Below are positions 52,146 to 64,000 of a DNA stretch of 64,000 bases, in pieces. The translations under genes and the position numbers were made by a program. The notes below the pieces were generated by a model. It ran no database searches. It was not told the origin of the DNA and saw only the letters and a list, made by a program, of their open reading frames with translations. The DNA comes from Notamacropus eugenii (lineage: Eukaryota > Chordata > Mammalia > Diprotodontia > Macropodidae): assembly GCF_028372415.1 (NCBI RefSeq), contig NC_092872.1:390684853-390748852 (forward strand), read 5' to 3'. Position 1 is the first letter of the stretch. The number at the start of each line of letters is the position of its first letter.

Positions 52146-54999
52146 CCCTATTCTTTCAATCCCCTTCAACCAACAGTTAAAGTACCTATCTACCATGGGC
52201 AAAACACTGTCCAGCTGTTGGTGTTGCAAAACTAGATAGAATATAGACCTTACTCTAAAAGATAGTACATGAAAGAGAAAAGGAAGGACACAAATATTTA
52301 TGACATGGGGGAAAGTGATGTAGTACAAAGATATCCAAACAAACTCTTCAGAGAATTCTGCAGAGGGGACTTTTTTTTCATGATTTGGAGGGTAAGGAAA
52401 GAAGGCTTCATTTAATGTTATTTCAGCTCTTCATATTGTTTGACGTTACCAACTTCCATCTCTGCTTTTGGTTTGACAAGTCAAAGGTGCTGAGCAAGTA
52501 GTAATTATTATAGCTGGGGGCACTGAGGGGATAATGCTTATTTATTTCAGAACCAAGGCTGGCTGAATAGACTTATGGGAGCTACGAAATTCACAAATAA
52601 AACAGGGAGTATGTGTTGGTTATTAGTTATTATTGGTAGTATTAGAAGGGGGGAAAGTCAGAAACATAGTGATGGTAATTAGTGTTCAAAAAATTGTACT
52701 GCGTGTTATCTTTAGTGTTTTTGATGGGGGCCACTGACAAAGTATACTGTTAATTTAAAGGTAAAAAAAAAATGTTAGAAAGTCAGAGACCTCCTTAGAA
52801 TGACTTTTCAAGAACTAATTGATCTTGGGAATCAATTCTAAATAAAATAAGCACAGTCCTGATGAGAGGTTCCTGCTAATAAACTTAAGAGGTAAGTGAT
52901 ACTTGAAATTCAGATAGAATGATGATACTCAGCAAGAAACTGATAAAGTCTCATAAAAGAGTTTGCATTTTGCTTTGGGCATCCCTTGATAACCCTTTTC
53001 TTAGGTTTTCTTCATGGAGAGCCTGAGATCAATTGAGGATATATTTAAATTTGTGGCAATAGCTGGCAAGAGGACTTTCAATGACAACCTTTGCCAACTT
53101 ATTCCATAATTTGATAGTTTAAAAGAGCAAGGATCGAATGGATCATGGGGTTCCCTGAATGCTGTCCCATTTTTCTATTACTGTATGATGAGAAAAAAAT
53201 ACCTCATATTTTGAATTGGGCCTCCATAAATATCTTGAATCTATTTTCTTGAAAAATAATTGAATTGTTATAAAATAGCTAATGCTACATTTAAAATCCT
53301 GACCAATGCTTATGCAAATCTGCCCTTTCTTAAACTAATCATTACATTCTTGGCTTTGGATGATTCTTTAAGGCTCCCTTTTTATCTGGAATGTATTTCA
53401 TTTTTGTCTAAAACATCGCTGAAAACAGAATACTTACACAGAAAACACTATTTTAAAAAATGCACCTTTTAAATAGAATACCCCCTCCCAAAGTTGGCTA
53501 AATTGAATGCTGAAAGCTGGATCAGAGAATTGTTACTTTCATTCAGGGTGAGAAAAGAATATTAACACAATGATGGTAAAGTGGTTAGAGGCAAATGGAG
53601 CCTCTGAATGAACCACTTTCCTGCTAATATGGTCCAGTTAGACCTATTTATTTGGCTTAGTTGGGAAGAAAGTATTGTTGTTCCATCATCAATGCCAACC
53701 AGGCAAGGGTTAAACCACATTCTAACATATTGAAAGTAGGATTTCTTTCGTAGGATGGAAACAAAGTAGATAGCCATGGACTATGGTCAAACACATTTTG
53801 GTACATTAAAGAAAAGTGATATTACTAGAAAGGTTTATGTGAAACAGAATCAGGAAAACAATAAAAAATAATCACAGCATTGTAACTTTTATAATAATTA
53901 CAACAATGTAACCAGGAAAAGACAGTATGTAAAATGGCTACAAATTAATTATCCAATTATCATCAATGTGATATCAATAAGAAAAAAAGATCCGTAATTG
54001 GGCAAGTAATTCACATTTTTTCAAGGAAACATCTTCAATAGCAGAAAGAAAGGGTCACAAGCATTCAGAGTAATGTCTTCTTAAGAAGGCAGAAAGTATA
54101 AATAAGTAAGGTTTTGCAAGGGGATTAATATTACCACCTTGTAACCATCATTGTACCATCACTGTCAGAACAAAGATTGGATCAAGGGAAAATATGGAAC
54201 TCTTACACCTCCTATGGGGAGACATAATCAATGCCAGAACAAAGGGTCAGGGCAGTGCCTTAGCAAATCCATTTCTTCAGTTTCTTTCCATCTCTATTTT
54301 CCTGTGAGACTTCTGATGAATTTCTAACAAAGGAGAGTTTTGCTATTCTTCACACATCCCAGGGAAGAACTCACATGGAGAAGTGGGAAGAGGGAGTGAC
54401 TAATAGTTCTAGCTTGTAATAATCCTTCAAGCTTGTTGCTTTTCTGTAAAAGTTTCATCTGGATTTAGCCAAGTTTAAATATTTCTGCCACTTACCTCTC
54501 ACTTCTTTGCTGAAAAAAAAGAAAACAACTTTTCTTCTATGGTTTCAGCATTCCTTTACTCAGTTAAGCCCTAAGGAACTATAAATAATACTACATCCCT
54601 CTCAGAGACACTGCAGAGGTTGCAATTGCTTCACAGGCAATACACCTATTGCCATTAATAAATGTCAGCAAAAGTAATGTGCATTGAATGCAGATCTATT
54701 GGGCATCTGGAAAGAGAATCACAACATTTTGAGTGCTTACACATATTTGCACAAAATGTTCATAAGCAGCAAAAAGAATTATATATCACTGACAAGAAAA
54801 CGTGACAATATGAAAGACATATTAATCAATAAGATGTTATAAAATATTGTTAATCATTATTAGGAATAGAAAAACCAAGACATGGACCCTGTTTTCAAAA
54901 GGTTCATTAGGCCAGAAAAGAATAAAACTTGGATAGACTAGAGACCAGAACTAGAGACTCTATATACTAGAGTATATAGTTGAACAGCTAAATGTAAGT

Positions 55000-55770
55000 G
55001 TGACCATGTTATCACCCTATCACCCTACTAAGAAAACTCCAGTGGTTCCCTATTATCTCTAGACTCATATATAAGTTTTTCTCCCCCCTTCTCCTTCTCC
55101 TTCTCCTCCTCCTTCTTTTTTTTCTTCTTCTCCTCCTCCTTCTTCTTTTTCTTCTTCTCCTCCTCCTCCTTCTTTTTCTTCTTCTTCTTCTTCTTCTTCT
55201 TCTTCTTCTTCTTCTTCTTCTTCTTCTTCTTCTTCTTCTTCTTCTGCTTCTGCTTCTGCTTCTGCTTCTGCTTCTGCTTCTGCTTCTGCTTCTCCTCTCC
55301 CCCCTCTCTTCTCCTTCTCTCTCTCTCTCTCCCCTTCTCTCCCATCATTTAAAGCTCTCCTAAATAGGAACCTTTCCTATCTTTCTAGTCTTCTTGCCTT
55401 TTTCTCCTCTCTATGCATTCTACATTGACTTACTTGCTATTCTTTACATGCAGTGTATTCTGTCTGCTTTCTCCATGCCTTTCCACTAGCAGTCCCCTCC
55501 TCTTTCCCCAATATCTGGAATGTTCTCCTCTCTACCTCAGCCTCTTCTTATTCCTTCTTTCAAAACTCAGTTCAATGACACTTTTTTTCCTATATTGACT
55601 CTCCCCCATCTTCATCTCACTCCCTGGTACCCTCTAAGTTTATCTTTCATCTACATTGTATGTACCTACTTTTTAATAAACATGCTGTTTCCTCCATTCA
55701 AGTGTTAGTTCCTTGAGGGAAGAAACTATTTCTTTGTTCATTTTCTATCAACACTTTAAAGACAGTTATT
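55000..55770 (+). mobile_element. L2 LINE 3' region split by a long TTC-rich microsatellite
   Basis: The left flank has aaaactccagtggttcccta. The right flank has ccccaatatctggaatgttc, ttcaaaactcagttcaatga, gtgttagttccttgagggaa. Both are canonical L2 3' sequence in the correct order, with 55080-55340 occupied by the microsatellite. Confidence 0.78.
55080..55340. repeat. (TTC)n with (CTTCTG)n block inside L2
   Basis: C/T-rich flank, then about 23 pure CTT units (about 55177-55245), then about eight CTTCTG hexamers (to about 55291), then CT-rich sequence. On the sense strand of GABRB2 this is GAA-rich. The long Lys/Glu/Gln frame on the minus strand is an artefact. Confidence 0.97.
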
Positions 55771-56097
55771 AACATGAAATGCGTAGGGGACAACAAAGAA
55801 ATGTGTTTGATCATAAAGAGGGTTTCTGTTTCAGACCAGTGTGACGTTTTAATAAGAATTTGTTAACCATCCTATTATGTAAGAGGCAGTGAGCTTCAAA
55901 GAGTAAGTTACATCTGAGTTTGGCTTTAAAGGATGGTCCCACATTATGTCTGTATTGTAAACTTAGTTCACACAGAATATCTTTGTGTATGACACTGTTG
56001 TGACTGCCAGTATGTTTCATGTTGTGAATACCAAGTAACAAATGAAATAACCTCTACTATCATGGAACTTATATTCTGTAGGAGAGAGATGACAGGT

Positions 56098-56130
56098 ACA
56101 CATATTAATATATATGTATATATGATATAT
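56098..56130. repeat. (TA)-rich microsatellite
   Basis: acatattaatatatatgtat-type run, short. Confidence 0.8.
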
Positions 56131-56784
56131 GAAATAAATGAACTATTTTTAAGGATGAGAGGAGTTCCCATGAGGATCAGGAAAAGCTTCATGTAGGAGC
56201 TGAGCTTTGAAGGAAATTAGGGATTCTAATAGACACAAATGATACCAAATTATAGATATTTAGACTTGAACATGTAGGTACATGGCAGAGGGTTCACTGG
56301 GTTTGAGGGAAAAGGGAAACTTCATATCTTCTCCTAAAATAACTTTTGATTTTAAGATCCATTGGGTTTATGAAAGTACTGTACTTTTCTCTTGGCTTAG
56401 CAGATGGGATGAGAACTGAAAAACTGCTTATTGCTAAGCAACTTGAGGGGGCACTGAAGGACTGCATGTAAGCTTTGGAGTTTTCTTGAGCACAGTACTT
56501 ACATGATGAAATCAATGGCTTTGGAAAATTAACCTGGCTGCAGTGTACAAGATGGATTGGAATGGGGAAAGATTTCAAGGAAAGGAATTGTTCTTTTCCT
56601 TGTAGTAAATTTGGAACCCTCATTCCATTTACTCTCTCGTTCAATGGTCAGAGTTTCTGAAGAGAATTTCAACAAAGCCAAAAGTTGCTCTATCTTACTA
56701 TATTTGCAACTTATATCCAATAATAAATTAACTGAATTTCTTAATCATTTTTGTTCAAATGAAGTAAATTTCTCCAGAGAATCA

Positions 56785-57050
56785 TAAGATTTGGGAATTG
56801 GAAAGGACTTCAATGGTCATTTGGTGCAACTCCTACCCGAAAGTAATCTTCACTTAACACATCTTAGAAATGGCCCTTTTGTCTCTGTTTGAAGATGTCT
56901 AAGGTAAGGGAGCCCACTGCCTCTTGAGGTAGTTCAAAATTCACTCTTTGGACCACTCTAATAGTTAGGATTTTTCCCTCACACCAGGCCTGTTTCTAAC
57001 CACTGCTTCTGGATCTGCCCTCTGGGGTCATGGTATACAGATCTATAGAA
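56785..57050 (-). mobile_element. CR1/L3 LINE 3' end, minus orientation
   Basis: gggaattggaaaggacttca, aagggagcccactgcctctt, gaggtagttcaaaattcact and ggatctgccctctggggtca are the standard inverted L3 3' terminus. The L1 fragment follows directly. Confidence 0.75.
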
Positions 57051-57069
57051 AGTCTTAGAGATTTTATAT

Positions 57070-57400
57070 TGGCCATGTATGTGAAAAGATGCTCTAAATA
57101 ACTACTAATCAGATCAATGCAAATTAAAGCAATTCTCAGATTCTACCTCATAACCATAAGATGAGAAAGCTGACAAAAAAGGAAAATGCTAAATGTTGCA
57201 AGGCTCATTGATGTACTGGATACACATTGTCTGTGACTGGGTAAAGCCATTCTGGACAGCAATTTTAATTATACACAAAAAAATTCCTAGAGAGTGGAAG
57301 TCCTAAATTAAATTAAAGAACTCAAACATGTACTTGAAATGCACACAGCAGTAAATAAAATTAGCTCATAAAGGTCAAAGGGATGCCAGTATTATATGGA
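57070..57400 (+). mobile_element. L1 ORF2 3' end fragment
   Basis: The run atcagatcaatgcaaattaa ... ctacctcataaccataagat ... agccattctggacagcaat matches the conserved end of L1 ORF2 (usually atgcaaattaaaacaactc, ccattctggagggcaattt). It is decayed, with no long frame. Confidence 0.7.
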
Positions 57401-57864
57401 TAAGTGAGAAACTTAACAGTTTTCCATAGGCAATATGCGTCATCAATAGCATAAGCAGAATCTGAGCACAAAGCACTGTAGAGTAGCTGAAAACAACTGG
57501 TGCAATGGAAGACAGAGAAGCCAAATGTAAGAGGAATATTTTGCTGACCTTAGTGATATAAGCTAGTTTCTTAAAAAAACATATTCAAGTTTGTTTGTTT
57601 TTTTCTTAATACATCAAACTTTAACTTTCATGTTTCATACAATATCAAAAAAAGAAAAAAAATCTCCCTAAAGGTATAAGTATTTGGACAGAAAAGGAAA
57701 AATAGTTTCCTAACTAAAGTAAAACAACTGATTTGTAGCTTGAAGTGGCAAGATCCACAAAACAATATTATCTTTATTGAAGGGTACAGATGCCTAGTAT
57801 GATGGAAATGTTGCGATTGACTACTATTCCCAGAATGGTAAATTGAGGCAGGATAGTTTAGGGG

Positions 57865-58055
57865 AAAGAATAATAGGACTCTCCAGGATATAGCTGGGTT
57901 TGGATCCCACCTTGGACAGAATGCTGAACTTCAATTTCCTTATCTTTAATAAAATGGAGATGATAACTGTAGTGTCTTCTTCACAGTAACGTTCTGAGGA
58001 TTAAATGAGGTAAGGTGTGCAAACTTCTTTGCAAACATTAGTGCTCTTTAAAAAT
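57865..58055 (+). repeat. CORE-SINE/MIR-like copy
   Basis: gggtttggatcccaccttgg, aacttcaatttccttatctt, ggagatgataactgtagtgt and tctgaggattaaatgaggta are in the plus-oriented order. Confidence 0.7.
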
Positions 58056-58414
58056 AGTCAATTACTTTGGTCATTAATAAAATGTTCAAAGGAACGATAA
58101 CTAGGGTACTTTCAAAGGTATATTTGAGTTTGTAAAAGTCATGGCAATATGTCTGTATAATACTTGGAACATATATACATGGGATGAGTTATCTATCATC
58201 AAGGAATACTATTTGGCATTGTAAAGTTATATTCAGAGTCAAAAGGGCTTAGATGCTAGTCACTGTTTTGTTCTTTTGTTAACTTTGGACATTTGATTTC
58301 TCTTCTGTAGACCTCAATTTCCTGCTTTCCAGACAGAATTTAGTTAACTTTCTTAATCTAAATCAAAACAAATATGTCAAATTCTTATGGTATGCTTTTG
58401 TAGGGAATTTAGTG

Positions 58415-58515
58415 CAATTCAAGAAACATTTATTAAGCACCATCTACATATAAGGGACTATACTGGGTGCTATGTATGAAAAAAATAAAAAATCAGTAAG
58501 TTCCTAATCTCAAAG
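58415..58515 (-). mobile_element. L2 LINE 3' end fragment
   Basis: aagaaacatttattaagcac followed by actatactgggtgctatgta and taagttcctaatctcaaaga is the inverted L2 3' end. Confidence 0.6.
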
Positions 58516-59154
58516 AAGAGCGATTATCTTGTTTTTAAATGAAAAAAAAAGAAAGGAAAGAAAAAAAGAAAGGAAAGGGCAAAAAGAAAAATAGACATAT
58601 TTCTCCTAGCAGGAAGAACTCCAAGAAATGTAAGACAGGAAAATCTTGAATGATGGGTTTATACTTATGGATGCCCAGAGGATCTGCTCATATATGAACC
58701 ATTATTCATACAAATAGTAGGGATAGATGTACAGATAAAATGAAATAACAAATAATGATATGAGTTTCTTCAATGAATTATCAATTTTCCTAATAAATTT
58801 GATATTTTAATTATGATTAATCCGGGAGTATATTTGTTAATTTTTCATTCTATGAAGAATTGATATCAGGGAATCATTATAATATGCCATTCTGAAACTA
58901 AAAATCAGATAAAGATTATGAAAAATAAGTCAATTCAAAGATGGGCAATAAAGAATTGACTATATATTTAGCATTTTCTATATGGCTATATGAACTATAT
59001 AGAACTATATGGCTATAGTTCTAAGCATCTCTCCTCTAACGGCTTCCACCTTTTAAATTTGTGACAGATGATGGATGATAAATGGAAGTGTCCCTTCTTG
59101 ATCCTCATACAGGAATTATTTTTCCAGTGGATAAACCTTTCTTTTGTCACTTTT

Positions 59155-59745
59155 TACGTGATGTTTTACCACACAGGACACACCCATTTGTCCCTTCCGC
59201 TTCTGTCTCCTCCTTCCCTTCCTTCCTTCCTCCCTTCCTTCCTTCCTTCCTTCCTTCCTTCCTTCCTTCCTTCCTTCCTTCCTTCCTTCCCCTTAAACCC
59301 AATGCATTTTGAAACCCATGGGCTGGACAAAAATAGGTCCCTGCCCAAGCTCCACTTAATGGCTGCCTTACACTTATTATCACTAGTAACAGTTTCTGTT
59401 GATTTACTTCTTTTTCTTTGGTTCATTAAAAGGGCTATTCCCTGACTTCTTCTTAAAGAGGCCTATTCACTCAATGGGCATTACTTCCCTCTAAGTGAGT
59501 ATCTGAAAATGTCAGCCTAAAACGTCAAGGTCTCCCATTACATCCTGGGCCATCTCCAGTCATCCTGATGAAAATCTGGTCACTGGATCCACATGGATCA
59601 GGAGGAGAAAATGAGACTGGTGACCTTGCACAACCTCCCTCACTCAAAACAAATTCAAGTGCAAGTCATGTCATCATTTCTTTGATGTCATGGTCTTCTT
59701 CAAAAATGAATGATAAACACAGACAGACATGGTCCTTTACCACAC
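59155..59745 (+). repeat. Composite repeat, left arm of an inverted pair
   Basis: In order: a (TTCC)n run (about 59205-59290), aacccatgggctggac, ccaagctccacttaatgg, ctattccctgacttcttctt, cactcaatgggcattacttc, aaggtctcccattacatcct, ctggtcactggatccac, then the SINE tail cctccctcactcaaaac ... gtcatggtcttcttc. Every block recurs in reverse complement at 60213-60785. Confidence 0.82.
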
Positions 59746-60212
59746 AGGATATGCTCATTTGTCTCTTTAATGATTTTCCCCTACCTCCAAATCTAAAAGG
59801 TGATAAACTGTATAAAGAAGGAAAAATAAAGTTATGTGATGGGGAAAGGAGGATAGAAAATTGAGATGTTCCTTTTTTTTTAGTGAATTTGTAGTAGAAC
59901 TTCTCTTCAAAGAAGTTTCAAATTCCCTAGTGAATCTGTATTCATCTCAGGACTCTAGTCTCAGTAATCTTTCCAATTGTGGACCACAAGGTCAATGATG
60001 GATCAGATGTAAAGCAGCTTGGAGGGAGGTGACAACTGAGGGAAAAGAATACAAAGACCAGGATCTTTGAAATCAGCCCATAGATTCTGCCCTGTGATTT
60101 TACATTTTCTAAAAATGGATTTTCTCATGAGAACTTATTGATATGACTTGATTTATTTATTTTTTTTAAAGTCCAGTAGCTCACTTGACATTTGCTTGTT
60201 AATTGCACTCAG

Positions 60213-60785
60213 TAGACTTGTTATTGTTATGTTTGCCCTTTATTTTTGAAGACCATGTCATCAGAGAAATGATGACAAGACTTGAACTTGACTTTGTCTT
60301 GAGTGAGGGAGGGCTGTGCAAAGTCACCAGCCTCACTTCTCTTCCTGAGCCATCTGGTTCCAGTGAGCAGATATTCATCAGAATGACTAAAGATGGTCCA
60401 GGATTCAATGGGAGACCTTGGCCTTCTTAGGCTGGCCTTTTCAGGTACTCACTTACAGGGAGGTAATGCCCATTGAGTAAATAGGCTTATTTGAGAAGTA
60501 GTCAGGGAATGACCCTTTTAATAAACAAAAGAAAAAAATAAGCAAATCAAGCTGGGAGGGAAACAGAAACTGTTTCTATTCATAATCTCTCTAAGCCCGC
60601 CATTAAGTGGAGCTTGGATAAGGACCCACTGTTGTCCAGTCTATGGGCTTCAGAGTACATTGGTTTTAAGGTTTTAGGAATGACAAGGAATGAAGGGAGG
60701 AAGGAAGGAAGGAAGAGACGGAGGGAGGAAGGTCAGCTAACCAGTAAACCCCAAAGGAAGGAGAGGGGGAGACAGAAGGGAGAGT
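60213..60785 (-). repeat. Composite repeat, right arm of the inverted pair
   Basis: Reading rightwards: gaagaccatgtcatcagaga, gagtgagggagggctgtgca, caatgggagaccttggcc, ggtaatgcccattgagtaaa, gtcagggaatgaccctttta, cattaagtggagcttggata, a GGAA-rich run (60690-60730), gagacagaagggaga. This mirrors the left arm block by block. The spacer is about 470 bases. Confidence 0.82.
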
Positions 60786-60844
60786 ATGAGCTAGGTTACC
60801 CAGCTAGCTGGATCCCCACTCAGACAGCTTGGTCTACTCACAGG

Positions 60845-60968
60845 TTGTGTTCGTCCTTCATTTTTGAAGACCATGGCATCAAAGAAGTGATGACATGACT
60901 TGCACTTGACTTTGTTTGGAGTGAGGGAGGGCTGTGCAGGTCACCAGCCTCACTTCTCCCCCTGAGCC
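60845..60968 (-). repeat. Truncated composite-SINE tail
   Basis: gttcgtccttcatttttgaa, gaccatggcatcaaagaagt and gagtgagggagggctgtgca repeat the tail seen at 28700-28840 and 60213-60350, in minus orientation. It is a third copy next to the inverted pair. Confidence 0.78.
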
Positions 60969-60969
60969 A

Positions 60970-61090
60970 TCACCCAGTAGACTATGAGCTCTCTGAAAGT
61001 TGAAGTTGCCTTTTTTTCTGCGTCCTCAGCACTTAGCACAGTGGCTGGCACACAGTAGGTGTTAATATATGTTTATTGATTTACTGACTG
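60970..61090 (+). mobile_element. L2 LINE 3' terminus
   Basis: actatgagctctctgaaagt ... cagcacttagcacagtggct ... ggcacacagtaggtgttaat ... tgtttattgatttactgact is a well kept L2 3' end. A composite SINE tail abuts it on the left. Confidence 0.78.
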
Positions 61091-61624
61091 CCAGCTTGCT
61101 CTAAAATTGGAGAGGCATATGTAGATTTGCATTGTCAGCAGTATCGCTAAACCTATTTCCTCCTCACGTTCAAGGTAGTAAAGACAAACATATTATGCTT
61201 CCCTAGTTTTCATCAACAAAACTATGAAAAATTATTCTTAAATGACTAGTTCCTGCTTCTCTGATTACAACTAGATATCCCTTGCTTGATCAAAATGGAA
61301 ATAGCTTTCCATTTTAGTTCATACCTGGCCAAGTATTCCCAATAATGTTCCATGCTGCCAAAGTGAATTAAGAGGCAATTTTTCATATTGCTACCTTGAA
61401 AACTATCAGCAATGGTAACAAAGCAATTCTGCCACAATCTGACATTTTCCAGACATAAATGATATAGGTAGATGAATTCAAATATTTTCTTCTGAAGCAT
61501 CATGTTTGAGAAATTTTTGCACTTTAGCAAACGAAGTTTAATTTCTGACTCTTCTCATCCATCTCTACAGAATGCTGTTTTTTCTGATGATTAAAAATAT
61601 AGTTTTGAATTTTATTATGTGGAT

Positions 61625-61830
61625 AGCATCATACATTTAGACTTGGGTGGTGTTTTAGAAATCATCTAGCTCAATCTTCTCATTTTACACATGAAAGAAC
61701 AGAGACTTCTAGAGGTTAAGGGACCTGCCCAATGTGACCTTGATGGAAAGCATCAGGGGTTGGATTTGAAACCAGATCTTTCCACCTTCAATTCTAGCAC
61801 TTTATCAATTATATGATGCTACCTCTTAAG
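61625..61830 (-). repeat. CORE-SINE/MIR-like copy
   Basis: gaaatcatctagctcaatct, cattttacacatgaaagaac, ttaagggacctgcccaatgt and gatgctacctc are inverted blocks through to the head. Confidence 0.7.
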
Positions 61831-62784
61831 AAGACAGTTATCTTCCCCCTGCTCATTAAAAAAAAAAATCTTCTCTGGTTCCTGGGAATGTTGGGGAAGT
61901 TTCAGTTTGATAAAAACATGTGCACTATCCATTTGTGTGTTGTGTGTCAGCTAAATCTTTGATAATTTCAGATTTAGAAAGAAAGATTTAGGTTCCATAT
62001 GATGGTAAGTAGCTTCTAAGGTAGAAAGAAGCCATTCCTAGAAGTATATTCATTCTTTCAGAGTAGAAGGGCAAATTTTTAGGGAAGATGATCCTTCTGC
62101 ATTAAAAGCAAAATCATTCTTCTTCACATGGGAAAAGAACTTACAAATACACATGCAAATACATAAACATTTCCTCTCTACTCTATCTATAAAGTATATA
62201 ATTATTTAGGCACTTTTCAGATAATACCTTAATAGCAAATTAATAGCCTTATTAAGAGCCATCTGAAACTATATGAAATAAAGAAAAAATGAAAGCACTT
62301 GGTTTATAATGAGCAACTTCAAGCCAAAGTTTGATAATGGATGATTGTAGTTGACAAAAAGCACAATACAATACAAAATAATGCAAACATAATGTTTCTC
62401 ACAGGTGTCAAAAGGGAAACACTCCTGAAAATATTTTGGACCAAACTTTTTTTGGGGGGAAGGGGGAGGCAATTATTTGCAAGATAGGAGGCAGACACAT
62501 TTTTAAGAGAAAATTAATATTTGTGTTTTTGTAGGGCCCTATTTTGCAAATTCAGTAAAAACAATCTGGTATAAACATCTTTCTTCCTTGGGACTTGAAT
62601 GAATTTTGAAGCTCTTCCTTGGGGAGTAACTTATTATACTTAATCTTAATTACCGAGGGTAAAAACTGTATTTACATAACCATCAATTCCCTTCACAAGT
62701 TGGAAATTACAAATTCCCATTTACAGATGATGTGATTTACCACATTATAAATCAGAAGTCTGGGACTGAGTGGGAGAAGTAGGG

Positions 62785-62852
62785 AGGTGCAACAACAAAA
62801 CAAGCATTTATTAAATGTCTATTATGTGCCAGTATTTAGGATAGGGAGCTAT
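62785..62852 (-). repeat. L2 3' end fragment
   Basis: aagcatttattaaatgtcta followed by ttatgtgccagtatttagga is a short inverted L2 3' end. Confidence 0.55.
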
Positions 62853-63824
62853 CTAATATAATTGGATTGCAGTTGAAAATGGTTTTTCATGTCGTAAGCC
62901 ATTCATTAGTTCCATATTCTGTAAGGAAATAGATATACATATGTCCAGAAAATGACAATTCATGATGTATCTTCAAGAGACCCACTACCCCTCAAATCTT
63001 TCTTGATATCAGGGGAATCATGTAATTCTCACCACAACCTATTCTATTTCCTTATTTTTATTAAAGTTCAAGGATGTAAAGTATAGAAAGTTTCATGAGT
63101 TTAACAGAATAAATTGTCCCTTATTTTCAAATTGATGGTTTTGTATTTTGAGTTCTAAGATAATCACAATCCAATAATTCAAATTCTACATTTTTTAAAT
63201 GAAATGATCTAAAATTATAAAAGGTTAAATTAATGAAAAACTATAATTTTTATGTTTTCTGGAAGACCTGAGGCTTTTATTTTTTTTTTACTAATTGCTA
63301 CTGCTTTTTCATAAATAACATTCCAAAGAAAATTACTTTCAAATGTTAATTCTTTTTCAAAATAATTTAAACAGAATGCAGAAAAATGCTTGCAATGCTT
63401 ATTTTATGCCTCAGATTTTTTATTTGATTGAATTCTGAATTTAAAATTATATCATCAAAATAAAATGATACATAATTTACATATTTTAAAAGTTTACTCT
63501 TTGTTTAACATTCATCCAGTTGTATATCTTATTTTACGCTTTAAGCACTCTTATGAACTCTATATATATTTTAAAAAACAGAATTACATTTGATGTGAAC
63601 TACATAAGAGATAATGCAATTTTTCTAGGGACATATTATGACTTATACTCTTTGAAAATCAATACTGTTTATTAGCAATCCACGATACTTTTATTTGCTT
63701 TCTAAATAACCCTAAACATTGGAACAAAGCTTTCTCTAGGGGAAGCAAGGGAGGATTGAGGGAGGGGGTTCCTAGCTTTGGTAACTAAAATCCTCTTAAA
63801 TGCACTACTAGAAGGTCATTAGTG

Positions 63825-64000
63825 ATGCTTAATAATAATAATAATAACAATAGCTTTAAGCTTAGCAAAATGCTTTCTAATATTGCCTTATTTTGCCCTC
63901 ACAACAACTCTGTGAGATAGGTGCTATTACAATTATATTATTTCCACTTTATAGATAAGGAAATTGAGGTAGACAGAGATTAAAGGACTTGTCCAGAGCC
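63825..64000 (-). repeat. CORE-SINE copy cut by the window edge
   Basis: An (AAT)n tail at 63830-63846, then aacaatagctttaagcttag, cacaacaactctgtgagata, tagataaggaaattgaggta and aaaggacttgtccagagcc. The tRNA-like head lies beyond 64000. Confidence 0.75.

Noticed and set aside
55028-55348. 106-residue Lys/Glu/Gln-rich frame
   Set aside because: Translation of the GAA-rich microsatellite.
56294-56644. 116-residue minus-strand open frame in intron 5
   Set aside because: No recognisable domain, no splice or start context that stands out, and it lies in unremarkable AT-rich intron. Probably a chance frame.
59520-59560. 5S rRNA-like wording (ggtctcccatta)
   Set aside because: The match is about 12 bases and does not extend to the 5S internal promoter. 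It belongs to the composite repeat.

Overview
The window is mammalian nuclear DNA, most likely from a marsupial. It is AT-rich and CpG-poor. It carries marsupial tRNA-derived SINEs, several L1 3' ends of marsupial type, many old CORE-SINE/MIR-like, L2 and CR1/L3 fossils, and unusually many long microsatellites. I cannot name the species from sequence alone.

The only protein-coding gene I can support is the 3' half of GABRB2, the GABA-A receptor beta-2 subunit, on the minus strand. Reading in transcription order (right to left), the coding parts are: exon 6 (44180-44043), exon 7 (41112-40960), exon 8 (39985-39741), an alternative 114-base cassette exon (37270-37157), and the last coding exon with the stop codon (8567-8220). 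All splice sites are AG/GT and all phases agree. The parts encode the end of the GABA-binding domain with loop C, M1, M2, M3, the M3-M4 cytoplasmic loop and M4. A repeat-free stretch from 8219 down to about 2500 is probably the long 3' UTR. The 5' exons (1-5) lie beyond the right edge, so 44181-64000 is read as part of intron 5. Everything left of about 2500 is 3' flank.

The most interesting observation is the origin of the cassette exon. Its 38 codons, the insert of the long beta-2 isoform known in humans, lie exactly antisense, codon on codon, to the reverse-transcriptase domain of a decayed CR1/L3-type LINE on the plus strand (about 36960-38110). Both splice sites also lie inside the LINE. 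The isoform-specific segment of a major synaptic receptor thus appears to be an exapted antisense piece of LINE, fixed before marsupials and placentals split.

The rest is intron or flank filled with repeats. It includes a full-length 7SL RNA pseudogene (34830-35110), two SINE-in-SINE insertions with readable target-site duplications (near 28345-28902 and 45680-46150), two L1 3' ends in tandem (12270-13660), L2 copies split by microsatellites, a pair of inverted composite repeats (59155-60785), and a (GAA)n tract on the gene's sense strand (55080-55340). The other long open frames are repeat-derived or chance frames; I found no second gene.
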